From: Candidatus Tectomicrobia bacterium RIFCSPLOWO2_12_FULL_69_37
GTDB taxonomy: Bacteria; UBA8248
Assembly: GCA_001790955.1 (NCBI GenBank)
Contig: MGDP01000220.1
Location: 1 to 45,288 of the forward strand
Length of the DNA stretch: 45,288 nucleotides
Direction: 5' to 3'
The position numbers and the translations under genes are program-made. Below, piece by piece: positions 15,220 through 24,066 of this stretch (its first letter is position 1; each line of letters starts with the position of its first letter). A model generated the notes under the pieces. The model had not been told where the DNA came from. It saw only the letters and a program-made list of their open reading frames with translations, and made no database searches.

Positions 15220-16124
15220 AGCGCTTCGTGAAAAAGTGGCGGTACCCGCTTTTCCGGACCCTCATGCTGACCGCCTGGGCACTGCTTGCCGGCTTCCCGA
15301 TCTTCTGGATCACCTCGACCTCGTTCAAGCCCGATAACGAATGGCACAAGTGGCCGCCCGTCTACGTCTCCAAGAACGCCACCCTGGACAACTACCGGAT
15401 GGTCTGGCCCATCCATCAGACCGGCTCGATCTTCGTCACCCCGGACCAGAAGGGCCACGGGGTGGCCCACGAGTCGGTCACCGCCAACAAGCCCTGGCAC
15501 GCCCTGAAGAACAGTTTGCTCATCGCCCTCTCCTCGACGGCCATCGCGGTCGCCTTCGGCACCCTGCTGGCCTACGGCGTCTCCCGCTACCGCATTCTCT
15601 CCGACACCCGGATGTTCCAGCTCCTCGTCCTGCGGATGATCCCCCCCATCGTCGTCGCGGCTCCGCTGACGCTCTACTACTCGGTCCTGCAGCTGATGGA
15701 CACCGCGTCCGGCCTCATCGTCGTCTACTTCATCACCTCCCTGCCCTACGCCGTGTGGATGACGAAGAGCTTCATCGACGAGGTGCCGCGGGAGATGGAG
15801 CAGGCCGCCGAGATCCTCGGGGCCTCCCGCTGGCAGACCATCTGGGAGATCATCTTCCCGCTCATCCGCTCGGGCGTGGTGGCCACCTTCCTCTTCATCC
15901 TGATCCTGACCTGGAGCGAGTACCTGCTCTCCTTCATCCTCTCCAAGGTGGACGTGGTGACCCTCCCCGTCCAGCTCAGCAAGTACGAGGGCTCGACCGA
16001 GGGCCGCGTCTACGGCCACCAGGCGGCCCTCGCCGTGGGGATCACCTTCCCCCTCATCATCATCGGGATTTTCATCCGGAAGCACCTGGTCCGCGGGTTC
16101 ACCTTCGGCATGGTGAAGAGGTAG
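15216..16124 (+). CDS. ABC transporter permease, MalG-type (unit 2)
   Basis: A 302-residue permease with six predicted helices and EAA loop EQAAEILGASRWQTIWE near residue 195, identical to that of the unit-1 protein. Identity of the ATPase-docking loop in both MalG-type subunits fits use of one shared ATPase. The periplasmic loop between residues 55 and 90 is longer and different from unit 1. The 3' end (15792-16124) is the partner of the near-identical tract in unit 1. The ATPase gene starts five bases after the stop. Confidence 0.9.
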   Translation: MKRFVKKWRYPLFRTLMLTAWALLAGFPIFWITSTSFKPDNEWHKWPPVYVSKNATLDNYRMVWPIHQTGSIFVTPDQKGHGVAHESVTANKPWHALKNSLLIALSSTAIAVAFGTLLAYGVSRYRILSDTRMFQLLVLRMIPPIVVAAPLTLYYSVLQLMDTASGLIVVYFITSLPYAVWMTKSFIDEVPREMEQAAEILGASRWQTIWEIIFPLIRSGVVATFLFILILTWSEYLLSFILSKVDVVTLPVQLSKYEGSTEGRVYGHQAALAVGITFPLIIIGIFIRKHLVRGFTFGMVKR

Positions 16125-16129
16125 GCAAG

Positions 16130-17236
16130 ATGACGCTCATCGAAATGAAAGGCCTCCGCAAGGTGTTCGGCCGCAACATCGAGGCGGTCAAGAATCTGGA
16201 CCTGTCCGTCGAGGAGGGCGAGTTCCTCGTCCTCGTCGGGCCCTCGGGCTGCGGCAAGACGACGACCCTCCGCATGATCGCCGGCTTCGAGGAACCCACC
16301 GCCGGCGAGATCTACATCCAAGGCAGGCTCGTCAACGACATCGAGCCCGGCCAGCGCAACCTCGGCATGGTGTTCCAGAACCTCGCGCTTTTCCCTCATA
16401 AGACGGTGGCCGAGAACATCGAGTTCGGCCCCCGCATGAAGAAGGTCGACCCCGAGACCCGCCTCAGGCGCGTGCGCGAGGCCGCCGAGATGGTGAAGAT
16501 CACCCACCTCCTCGACAAGCTGCCCGGCCAGTGCTCGGGCGGCGAGGCCCAGCGCGTGGCCCTCGCCCGCACCCTCGTGACCGACCCCTCGGTCTTCCTC
16601 CTCGACGAGCCCCTCTCGAGCCTGGACGCCAAGCTGCGCCGCGAGATGCGGGCCGAGATCGACCGCCTCCACCAGCGGCTGGGCAAGACCTTCGTCTTCG
16701 TCACCCACGACCAGGAGGAGGCCATGACCCTGGCCGACCGCATCGTCGTCATGAGGGACGGGGTCATCGAGCAGGTGGGCTCGCCCCTCGAAATCTACGG
16801 CGACCCGGTGAGCCACTTCGTGGCCGACTTCTTCGGGAGCCCCTCGATGAACCTCATCCCCGGGACCCTCTCCCAGGAATCGGGCAAGGCGCGGTTCCGG
16901 GCCCCGGGCCTCACGGTGGAGCTCCCCCCTTCCTTCTCCCAGGCCCCCGCGGGGGAAGCGACGCTGGGCTTCCGGCCCGAGCACCTCGCGGTCTCCCAGA
17001 ACGGGGGGATCTTCCGGGGCGAGGTGCGCCTCGTCGAGCCCCTGGGGAAGGACACCCTCCTCTACTTCGACCGCGGGGGCGAGCGGCCCCTCATCGCCGT
17101 CGTCGAGGGCACGCGGACCTTCCGGGAAGGGGACACCCTCGGCGTCTCCGTGAATCCCGACCTCCTCTACCTCTTCGGCGGAGACGGCAAGCGCATCCGC
17201 AGGGGCTCCAAAGGAACCGGCATCCGCCCCGCCTGA
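16130..17236 (+). CDS. ABC transporter ATP-binding protein, MalK/UgpC-type
   Basis: A 368-residue cytoplasmic ATPase. Walker A is G37-PSGCGK-T44, the signature reads CSGGE from residue 135 (instead of the usual LSGGQ), Walker B is FLLDEP with D159/E160, and the switch His is H193 in [10 protein letters not shown]-terminal TOBE-type regulatory region of about 130 residues follows (STLGFRPEHLA-like block ATLGFRPEHLAVS). It is the only ATPase gene for two binding-protein/permease sets here, so it probably energises both; this is inference. It closes the unit-2 operon, five bases after the permease. Confidence 0.92.
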   Translation: MTLIEMKGLRKVFGRNIEAVKNLDLSVEEGEFLVLVGPSGCGKTTTLRMIAGFEEPTAGEIYIQGRLVNDIEPGQRNLGMVFQNLALFPHKTVAENIEFGPRMKKVDPETRLRRVREAAEMVKITHLLDKLPGQCSGGEAQRVALARTLVTDPSVFLLDEPLSSLDAKLRREMRAEIDRLHQRLGKTFVFVTHDQEEAMTLADRIVVMRDGVIEQVGSPLEIYGDPVSHFVADFFGSPSMNLIPGTLSQESGKARFRAPGLTVELPPSFSQAPAGEATLGFRPEHLAVSQNGGIFRGEVRLVEPLGKDTLLYFDRGGERPLIAVVEGTRTFREGDTLGVSVNPDLLYLFGGDGKRIRRGSKGTGIRPA

Positions 17237-17296
17237 CTTGATCGCCGCCCCAGCGGACGCCATGATCGCGCTCGCCTCCTCCGAGGGACGGACGCG

Positions 17297-18232
17297 ATGC
17301 CAGGCCCCCTGGATCCGATCGAGCGCGAGCTGGCCGCCATCCAGGCCGACCGCGAGAGCGGCTCGGCCCAGCTCGCCGGGCGCGCCCTGGAGCTCCTGGG
17401 CCGGGCCTGCGGCGCGGCCGGCGGCCAGAGCCCGGAGGCCCTCCTCTCCGGGATGGCCGCCCTCGCCCGGCGCATCCGCGCCCTGCGCCCCTCGATGGCA
17501 GCGCCCGGCAACTGGGCCGCCGCCTTCGTGCTCGACCTGCGCGAGCGGCTGGCCTCCTCCCCTCCCTCCCCGCGGGAGGCGGGCCGGGCGGCCGCCGAGG
17601 CCCTCCTGGCCAGGCTGCGCGGCCTCCCCGGGCGGCTGGCCCAGGCGGCGAGGCCCATCCTGGAGGGCAGGCGCGCCCTCCTCACCCTCAGCCGCTCCTC
17701 CAGCGTCGAGGCCGTCCTCCTGCAAGCCGCCCCGGCGGACTGCCTCCTCATCGTCGCCGAGTCCCGCCCCCTGTACGAGGGGCGCACGCTCCTCCGCCGC
17801 CTCATGGAGGCGGGGAGGCCCGTCCGCTGCATCACCGACGCCCAGATCGCCCTCGCCATGGGGGAGGCCGACCTCCTCCTCCTCGGGGCCGACACCGTCT
17901 GCCGCGACGCCGCCGCCGTGAACAAGGCGGGCAGCCGCCTCGCCGCCCTCGCCGCGCGCTCCCTCGGGAAGCCCTGCGCCGTCCTGGCCGACACCTTCAA
18001 GGTGAGCGGGGAGCTCTCCGCCGCCGGCGTCGTCCTGGAAGAAGGGGAGGGCCGGGAGGTCTGGGCGGAAGCGCCCGGGATCTGCCGGAACGTCTACTTC
18101 GAGCCCGTGCCGGCCGATCTCATCACCTTCTTCGTCACCGAAAAGGGCTCCCTCTCCCCGCGGGAGGTGCGCGCGGAGGCCGAGCGCTGGAGGCGCCTGG
18201 CCGGGGAGGCGGACGAGATCGGCTCGCTCTAA
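17297..18232 (+). CDS. eIF-2B alpha/beta/delta-family protein (probable sugar-phosphate isomerase relative)
   Basis: A 311-residue protein of the family that includes eIF-2B subunits, methylthioribose-1-phosphate isomerase and ribose-1,5-bisphosphate isomerase. Conserved blocks are ALLTLSRSSSVEAVLL, VAESRPLYEGRTLLRRL, ITDAQIALAM, LLGADTVCRDAAAVNKAGS and PCAVLADTFKV. The Asp in LGAD matches the catalytic Asp of the isomerases, but the Cys of MtnA is not seen at its place, so MtnA function is unlikely. In bacteria the family acts in small-molecule metabolism, not translation; the substrate here is unknown. It begins 60 bases after the ATPase stop with GAGGGA before ATG and could be the last gene of the importer operon. 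Confidence 0.82.
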   Translation: MPGPLDPIERELAAIQADRESGSAQLAGRALELLGRACGAAGGQSPEALLSGMAALARRIRALRPSMAAPGNWAAAFVLDLRERLASSPPSPREAGRAAAEALLARLRGLPGRLAQAARPILEGRRALLTLSRSSSVEAVLLQAAPADCLLIVAESRPLYEGRTLLRRLMEAGRPVRCITDAQIALAMGEADLLLLGADTVCRDAAAVNKAGSRLAALAARSLGKPCAVLADTFKVSGELSAAGVVLEEGEGREVWAEAPGICRNVYFEPVPADLITFFVTEKGSLSPREVRAEAERWRRLAGEADEIGSL

Positions 18233-18255
18233 CGTTGCCCGGATGGTGAATGCCT

Positions 18256-18351
18256 GTAGGGGCGAACCTTGTGTTCGCCCTGGGTGGGCGTCAGCCCGGA
18301 GAGGGCGATGACGGCTCGGCTGAGCTCGCCGAAGTCAAGCATCGCCCCTAC
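18256..18351. repeat. Palindromic intergenic repeat, standard copy
   Basis: GTAGGGGCGA (18256-18265) and TCGCCCCTAC (18342-18351) form perfect 10-bp terminal inverted repeats. Inside is an arm-proximal hairpin GGCGAAC/GTTCGCC and a 25-base core (18312-18336) made of CGGCTCGGCTGAG and CTCGCCGAAGTC. The same core occurs at 1432-1456 (opposite strand, two mismatches) and, split by an insert, at 33177-33227. Confidence 0.75.
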
Positions 18352-18436
18352 GGAATTCCGCTCCTCCCTCGCGTTTCCATCCCCGCGCGCTTCCCTTAAA
18401 GTGATAGGGCGTAGTCAAGCCCTCTACAGGGAGTAC

Positions 18437-21400
18437 ATGCGCCGCATGCCCCCCCAAGGCTCGCTCAGGGTCGGCCTGGACCACGGCCAAGGATTCGTCC
18501 ACGCCCTCGCGCTCCGCACGGGCGACGGCGCCCTGTTCTCCGCCCTGGCCCCCATCGGCGCCGGGGACCCGGCCCGCGCCTCCGCCCTGGCCATCCAGCG
18601 TCTGCTGGAGCAGGCCGGGGCCGTCCCCGGGGACATCTCCACCCTCATCCACTCCTCCTCCGCCGCGGCGGGCGCCTTCGCGGAGAGAGAGCCGCTCCCC
18701 CTCGGCCTCATCGTGACGGCGGGCTTCCCCCTCCTCCCCCAGTGGGACGGCCGGGCGCCCGGCGAGGGAAGCGGCCTCCCCTTCCACCTGGCCCCCCCCG
18801 GCCGGGCGGTAGAAGTGGGCGGGCGCATGGACCCCGAGGGGAAGGAAATCGCCCCCCTGGACGAGGAGGACGTCCGCGCGGCGGCCGGCCAGTTCCAGGA
18901 GAGGGGGGTGGAGGCGGCGGGGGTATGCCTCCTTCACTCCCCCGCCAACCCCGCCCACGAGGAGAAGGTGCGGGACATCTTCCGCGAGGCCTATCCCGCC
19001 TGCCGCCTCACCCTCTCCTGGGGGATGCCCGGCCGCGAGCAGGCGCGGGCCCGCGCCGCCCTGCTGGACGCCGCCTGCGGCCTCCTCCTCCGCCGGGCGC
19101 TTGGAGAGGCCGCCGTGCGGGCGGCCGAATCCCCCCGGCCGGACACCGCCATCCTTCTCCTCCGCTCGGACGGGAGCGCCATCCCCGCCAGGAAAGGCCT
19201 GGGCCAGCCTCTCGCCTCGGCCCTCTCCGGCCCGGCGGGGGGGCTCTTCGCCGCGGCATCGCTTGCCCGCGCGGCCCGCATCCGGCGGGCCGTCGCCCTC
19301 GACGCCGGGAGCGCCTCCGCCAAGATCTCCCTGATCGAGGACGGCGTCCTCCTCCTCGTCTCCGAGGAGGGGGTGGACGGAGGGACGAAGCTGCCCGGCG
19401 TGGAAGTCGCCTGCCTGCCCGCCGGGGGCTTCACCGCCGCCTGGGGCGCGAAAGGGGCCGCCGGCCTGCGGCCGCGCCGCGTCCCCGGGGAGACGGGGCC
19501 GCTCTGCTACGGGCGGGGCGGAAAGGAGGCCTCCCTCCTCGACGCCCTCTGCGTCCTGGGCTGGCTGCCCGGCGCCCTGGCCGGCGGGACCCTCGCCCTC
19601 GACCGCGCCCTCGCGGAGGAGGGCCTGCGGGCCCTCGGCGCGGGCCCGCCCGAGGCCGCCGCCTGGGAGATTCTCCAGGCCGCCCAGCGGGCCATCGCCG
19701 GGGCCATCCGGGAGGCGACGGCGGGCGCCGGGAAGAATCCGGGCGACTACGCCCTCGTGGCCTACGGCGGGGCGGGCCCCCTCCTGGGGCCGGGCGCGGC
19801 CGCCGAGCTGGGGATGACCGAGGTGGTCGTCCCCCCCCTTCCCGCCTGGTTCGGGGCGGCGGGGCTCCTCGACCCGGACCGCCGGAACGAGTACGCCCGG
19901 CCCCTCGGCCTCACCCTCCGGGAGGAGAGCGCCGGGGAGTTGGACCGGCGCTTCCGGGAGCTGGAGCGGGAGGCGGAAGAGGATCTGGAGACGGCGGGCA
20001 TCCCCCGCGACTCCTGGCTCTTCCTGCGGGCGGCGGACATGCATTACCGAGGCGACCCCTGGCGGATGAGGATCGACTTCCCCCCCGCCGCTTCCTTCTC
20101 CTCTTCCATGGAAGCGGCGATCACGGCCTTCCACGAGGTCTTCCGCTACCAGTACGGCTCCGACCGGAGGGACCGGCTCCCCGTCGAGATCTCGCGGCTG
20201 CGCCTGACCGCGCTGGGCAAGGTGGAGGGCGGCGCCCGCCCCTCGCCTCCCCTGAAGAAGGGCCCCGGGGCCGGGCCCGCTGGGGATCGGGAGGCCTTCG
20301 CCGCGCGGGGAGAGAAGCGCTCCTACGCCATCTACCAGCGCCAGGAGCTCGCGCCGGGGGATCGGATCGAGGGCCCCGCCTTCATCGAGGACGCGGGTTC
20401 GACGGCCTTGCTCCCCCCCCTCTCCTCCGCCGAGGTGGACGCCGCGGGCAACCTGCGCATCCAGCTCCCCTCCCGGGAGGAGGACCCCCGGCTCCTCGAA
20501 GACCTCGTGGCGGGCGCCCTGGCGGGCGCCGAGCGGGAGACGGAAAGCCTCCTGCGGCGCTCGTCGCGGTCGCGCTATGCCGGGGGGATGGGATTGTGCG
20601 GCGCCGCCTTCTTCGACCGCCGGGGGCGGAAGCTGACCGGCCGCCCGGTGGCCGCCTCCGTCCTCCCCCTGATCGAGAGCGGTGCCGCGAAGGACCTCGC
20701 CGCCGACAACCTCCTCTTCTGGAACGACGCCTACCTGGGGGGCTCCCTGGGCCGCCCCGCCGAGGTGTGCTGCTGCGCGGCGGTGCGCCATCGGGGGGAA
20801 CTGGCGGGCTTCTTCCTCCTCTCGGCCCACCACGAGGACTTGGGAGGTGTCTCGGCGGGCAGCTTCTCCGCCACCGCCAGCCAGGCGTTCCAGGAGGGGG
20901 TTATCATCCCCCCCCTCAAGCTCTGGGAGGAGGGAAGGTGGAACGAGACGGCCTTGGGGCTCCTCCTCCGCAACAGCCGCAAGCGGGAGGACCTGGCGGC
21001 CGACCTCGAGGCCCAGGCCGCCGCCGCCCGCCGCGGGGCGGCGAGGATGGCCGAGGCGATGGAGCGCCTGGGGGCCGAATCCTTCCTGGGAGCGATCGAG
21101 GGTCTCCTGGAGCGCTCCCGCCGCTCGGCGGAGGAGGCGCTCGCCGCGCTCCCCGACGGCGCCTGGAGCATGGAGGACCACGTCGAGAGCGACGGCGTGG
21201 ACCCGGGCCGGGTCCACACCTTGCGGCTCAAGCTCTCGAAGGGGAACGGGAGGCTTCGGCTCGACCTGCGGGGCACGGCCTCGCAGGCGCGGGGGCCTAT
21301 CAACTGGCCCGCCCAGCGGGACGGGGGGGCCTTCCTGCGGATGTGGCTCGCTCCCGTCCTCCAGCGCCTCGCCAAGAGCGAAGACGCTTGGAACGAGGGC

Positions 21401-22267
21401 TTCGCCCCGGCCCTCGAAATTCTCTTCCCGGATGCCGGGACCCTCATCACCCCGGCCTTCCCCGCCGCCACCAACATGGGCCTCCTCACCCTCCAGCGGC
21501 TGCGGAGCCTCCTCCTGGGCGCCCTGGGCCTCGCGGCGCGCGGCCGGGCGCCCGCCGACCAGGAGGGCGCCCCGTGGTGGGGGCTCAGGGGGCGGGACCG
21601 GCGGGGCCGGTTCTTCCTCTTCCGCGAGCCCCTGGGCGGCGGCACGGGGGCGGGGACGGAGGGGGACGGGGCGGACGGGGTGCTCCTCTTCCCCGCCGGC
21701 GCGGCCCTCTGGACGGAGGAGACGGAGGAGGAGTTCCCGCTGCGGGTGGAGCGCTTCGCCCTGGCGGAGGACTCGGGCGGCGCGGGGAGGTGGAGGGGCG
21801 GGCTCGGCCTGGTGAAGGACGTCCGCGTGCTCTGCGACTGCGAGGTGTTCGCCCTGGCCGACCGGGCCTTTCTCCCCCCCTGGGGGGTGAACGGGGGCCG
21901 GCCGGGAGGGCGCTTCAGCATCACCTCCAACCCGGGCACCCCGGTGGCGCGCGAGGCGCCCGCCTTCGGCGCCGGGCTCCTCCTCCGGGAGGGGGACCTC
22001 CTCCGCGTCGCGGCCGCGGGCGGGGGCGGCTGGGGCGACCCCGCCGAGCGCGAGCCCGAGCGGGTGCGGGAGGACGTGCTCGCGGGCAAGGTGAGCGCGG
22101 ACCAGGCCCTGCGCCACTACGGCGTGGTGCTGAACCCGGTCACCCAGCGGGTGGACCCCCCGGGCACCTCCGCCTTCCGGCAGTTCATGCGCGCGCGGCG
22201 GGGGCGGCTCCCCTTCTTCGACCGGGGGCCCAACTACACCTCGATCCAGGGCCAGGGCGGGGGTTGA
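18437..22267 (+). CDS. Fused hydantoinase/oxoprolinase (HyuA-HyuB) with degenerate ATPase motifs
   Basis: A 1276-residue fusion, close to the length of 5-oxoprolinases. Residues 10 to about 660 are the HyuA part, with SGPAGG at 264-269, CYGRGGKEASLLDA and GGAGPLLGPGAAAELG. From about 680 on is HyuB, with FWNDAYLGGS, AHHEDLGG (H798/H799), QEGVIIPPLKL and the terminal GGGGWGDPAEREPE. The family hydrolyses 5-oxoproline, hydantoins or similar cyclic amides with ATP. Here the ATP-binding motifs are altered: the usual DxGGTFTD reads D15-HGQGFVH, HGTT reads HSSS, and DMGGTSTD reads D289-AGSASAK. The frame is intact over 3.8 kb, so this is not simple decay; an ATP-independent or non-catalytic role is possible. 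The start may be ATG 18437 or 18446; AGGGAG at 18428 fits neither perfectly. Confidence 0.85.
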   Translation: MRRMPPQGSLRVGLDHGQGFVHALALRTGDGALFSALAPIGAGDPARASALAIQRLLEQAGAVPGDISTLIHSSSAAAGAFAEREPLPLGLIVTAGFPLLPQWDGRAPGEGSGLPFHLAPPGRAVEVGGRMDPEGKEIAPLDEEDVRAAAGQFQERGVEAAGVCLLHSPANPAHEEKVRDIFREAYPACRLTLSWGMPGREQARARAALLDAACGLLLRRALGEAAVRAAESPRPDTAILLLRSDGSAIPARKGLGQPLASALSGPAGGLFAAASLARAARIRRAVALDAGSASAKISLIEDGVLLLVSEEGVDGGTKLPGVEVACLPAGGFTAAWGAKGAAGLRPRRVPGETGPLCYGRGGKEASLLDALCVLGWLPGALAGGTLALDRALAEEGLRALGAGPPEAAAWEILQAAQRAIAGAIREATAGAGKNPGDYALVAYGGAGPLLGPGAAAELGMTEVVVPPLPAWFGAAGLLDPDRRNEYARPLGLTLREESAGELDRRFRELEREAEEDLETAGIPRDSWLFLRAADMHYRGDPWRMRIDFPPAASFSSSMEAAITAFHEVFRYQYGSDRRDRLPVEISRLRLTALGKVEGGARPSPPLKKGPGAGPAGDREAFAARGEKRSYAIYQRQELAPGDRIEGPAFIEDAGSTALLPPLSSAEVDAAGNLRIQLPSREEDPRLLEDLVAGALAGAERETESLLRRSSRSRYAGGMGLCGAAFFDRRGRKLTGRPVAASVLPLIESGAAKDLAADNLLFWNDAYLGGSLGRPAEVCCCAAVRHRGELAGFFLLSAHHEDLGGVSAGSFSATASQAFQEGVIIPPLKLWEEGRWNETALGLLLRNSRKREDLAADLEAQAAAARRGAARMAEAMERLGAESFLGAIEGLLERSRRSAEEALAALPDGAWSMEDHVESDGVDPGRVHTLRLKLSKGNGRLRLDLRGTASQARGPINWPAQRDGGAFLRMWLAPVLQRLAKSEDAWNEGFAPALEILFPDAGTLITPAFPAATNMGLLTLQRLRSLLLGALGLAARGRAPADQEGAPWWGLRGRDRRGRFFLFREPLGGGTGAGTEGDGADGVLLFPAGAALWTEETEEEFPLRVERFALAEDSGGAGRWRGGLGLVKDVRVLCDCEVFALADRAFLPPWGVNGGRPGGRFSITSNPGTPVAREAPAFGAGLLLREGDLLRVAAAGGGGWGDPAEREPERVREDVLAGKVSADQALRHYGVVLNPVTQRVDPPGTSAFRQFMRARRGRLPFFDRGPNYTSIQGQGGG

Positions 22268-22501
22268 GCCAAACGGTCCCGGCTGAGTCATTCTGCCTAC
22301 AGGTCCGGAATCCCTCCTGCCAGTTCGCCACGGGACGGCAATAGCGGCAAAACCTCTCTGGTTTTCCGGTATTCAGTCTCTTATTTTTCAGTAACTTATG
22401 GATCTCTCCCTGAGAAATTTTCTCCTCGCCATCGGCACATGCTTTGCTGTCTCTCCCCTTGTCGGCCGAGGTCTGCTCTCGCCGCAGGAAGGAGAACAAC
22501 C
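22268..22501. other. 234-base intergenic region upstream of the DASS transporter
   Basis: Part from about 22340 to 22440 is clearly AT-richer than the surroundings and probably contains the transporter promoter, but no -35/-10 pair is convincing. A good AAGGAG lies before ATG 22502. Confidence 0.5.
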
Positions 22502-23992
22502 ATGGCGACTTTCATGGAAAAGGAACCCAAGGTCACCCGGAGGGAACCCTCTCCCCCCGCTCCCTCGATCCCAGAGGAGAAGCCCAGGGACTACCTTTGG
22601 CTCCGCTACTTGATCCCCATCGCGGTCGGGCTGGCGATCTGGTTCTCGCCCGCCCCGGCGGGCGTCAGCGCGAAGGGCTGGCACCTGGTGGCGATCTTCG
22701 TGGCGACCATCGTGGGGATCATCTCCCAGCCCCTGCCCATGGGCGCGGTGGCCATCATCGGCATCGCCCTCTGCGCCCTGACGCGCACCCTCTCCATCGG
22801 CGAATCGCTGAGCGGCTTCGCCGACACCACCATCTGGCTGATCGTGGCGGCCTTCATGTTCGCCCGCGGCTTCATCAAGACTGGCCTGGGGAGCCGGATC
22901 GCCTACCTCTTCATCGCGGCCTTCGGCAAGAAGAGCCTGGGCCTCGGCTACAGCCTCGCGGCCACGGACTTGGTGCTGGCCCCCGCCATGCCGAGCAACA
23001 CCGCCCGCGCGGGGGGCGTGGTCTACCCGGTGCTGCGCTCCATCGCGCGCGCCTACGGGAGCGAGCCCGACAACGGAACGGCCCGCAAGCTCGGCGCCTT
23101 CCTGGTCAAGAACTCCTTCCAGGCCACGATCATCACCAGCGCCATGTTCATGACCGCGATGGCCGCGAACCCGCTCGTGGTCAAGCTGGCGGGGCAGCAG
23201 GGCCTAAAGCTGGACTGGGTGAGCTGGGCCCTGGCGGGGATCGTACCGGGCCTGGCGAGCCTCGCGCTGGTGCCCTGGCTCCTCTACAAGGTCTACCCGC
23301 CTGAGATCAAGGAAACGCCCGGCGCCGTCACGTTCGCGAAGGACAGGCTGCGGGAGATGGGCCCGGTGAAGCCGGGCGAGTGGACGATGATGGGCGTCTT
23401 CACCCTCATCCTGGCGATGTGGATATTCGCTCCGCTGCTGGGCAACCTGAACGCCACCACGACCGCTCTGGCAGGCGTGGCCCTCCTGCTCATCGCGGGG
23501 GTGCTGACCTGGGGCGACGTCGAGATGGAGCGGAAGGCGTGGGACACCCTGATCTGGTTCGCCGCCCTGGTGATGATGGCCAGCTTCCTGGGCAAGCTCG
23601 GGGTCGTCGCCTGGTTCAGCAAGCAGATGGCCAGCAGCGTCAAGGGGCTCGACTGGGTCACCGCGCACATGGTGCTGGTGCTGGTCTACTTCTACGCCCA
23701 CTACATGTTCGCGAGCATGACCGCCCACATCGCGGCCATGTACGCGCCCTTCCTGATGGTCTCCATCGCGGCGGGCACGCCGCCGATGTTCGCGGCCCTG
23801 ACCCTCGCCTTCGCGAGCAGCCTCCACTCCAGCATGACCCACTACGGGACCGGCCCCGCGCCCATGTACTTCGGCTCGGGCTACGTGACGCTGGCCACCT
23901 GGTGGCGGCTGGGGCTGCTGGTCAGCGTGGTCAACATCATCGTCTGGCTGGTGGTCGGCGGCCTATGGTGGAAGGTGCTGGGCTACTGGTAG
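22502..23992 (+). CDS. DASS-family anion transporter (dicarboxylate/2-oxoglutarate type)
   Basis: A 496-residue inner-membrane transporter of the divalent anion:Na+ symporter (CitT/TtdT/SodiT1) group with about 12-13 hydrophobic segments. The first substrate/sodium motif is MPSNTARAGG, the family stretch FLVKNSFQATIITSAMF follows, and the second motif is LHSSMTHYGTGPAPMYFGSGY, typical of 2-oxoglutarate/malate and tartrate/succinate members. A 30-residue Pro/Lys/Glu-rich cytoplasmic tail precedes the first helix. It faces the succinate dehydrogenase operon tail-to-tail across a hairpin terminator, so uptake of succinate, malate or 2-oxoglutarate feeding the TCA cycle is the likely role. Confidence 0.9.
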   Translation: MATFMEKEPKVTRREPSPPAPSIPEEKPRDYLWLRYLIPIAVGLAIWFSPAPAGVSAKGWHLVAIFVATIVGIISQPLPMGAVAIIGIALCALTRTLSIGESLSGFADTTIWLIVAAFMFARGFIKTGLGSRIAYLFIAAFGKKSLGLGYSLAATDLVLAPAMPSNTARAGGVVYPVLRSIARAYGSEPDNGTARKLGAFLVKNSFQATIITSAMFMTAMAANPLVVKLAGQQGLKLDWVSWALAGIVPGLASLALVPWLLYKVYPPEIKETPGAVTFAKDRLREMGPVKPGEWTMMGVFTLILAMWIFAPLLGNLNATTTALAGVALLLIAGVLTWGDVEMERKAWDTLIWFAALVMMASFLGKLGVVAWFSKQMASSVKGLDWVTAHMVLVLVYFYAHYMFASMTAHIAAMYAPFLMVSIAAGTPPMFAALTLAFASSLHSSMTHYGTGPAPMYFGSGYVTLATWWRLGLLVSVVNIIVWLVVGGLWWKVLGYW

Positions 23993-24012
23993 GCCGGGCG
24001 GCCTGAGAGAAG

Positions 24013-24042
24013 AACGGCCGGGGGCGCGGGCCCCCGGCCGTT
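24013..24042. terminator. Bidirectional rho-independent terminator
   Basis: A 13-bp perfect stem (24013-24025 with 24030-24042) and four-base loop, followed by TTTCATTT on the plus strand and by TTCTTCTCTC on the minus strand. It lies between the convergent DASS and sdhB genes and can serve both. Confidence 0.75.
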
Positions 24043-24066
24043 TCATTTCGCGGCGGCGCGGTTCCG

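Noticed and set aside
17297..18232. Assignment as methylthioribose-1-phosphate isomerase (mtnA)
   Set aside because: The catalytic cysteine block of MtnA is not present and no methionine-salvage gene is nearby; only family membership is supported.
18335..22291. Antisense open frame of about 1300 codons over the hydantoinase fusion
   Set aside because: It is a by-product of very high GC at third positions. The plus strand encodes recognisable HyuA/HyuB blocks throughout, while the antisense product is low-complexity Gly/Arg/Pro/Glu without any domain.
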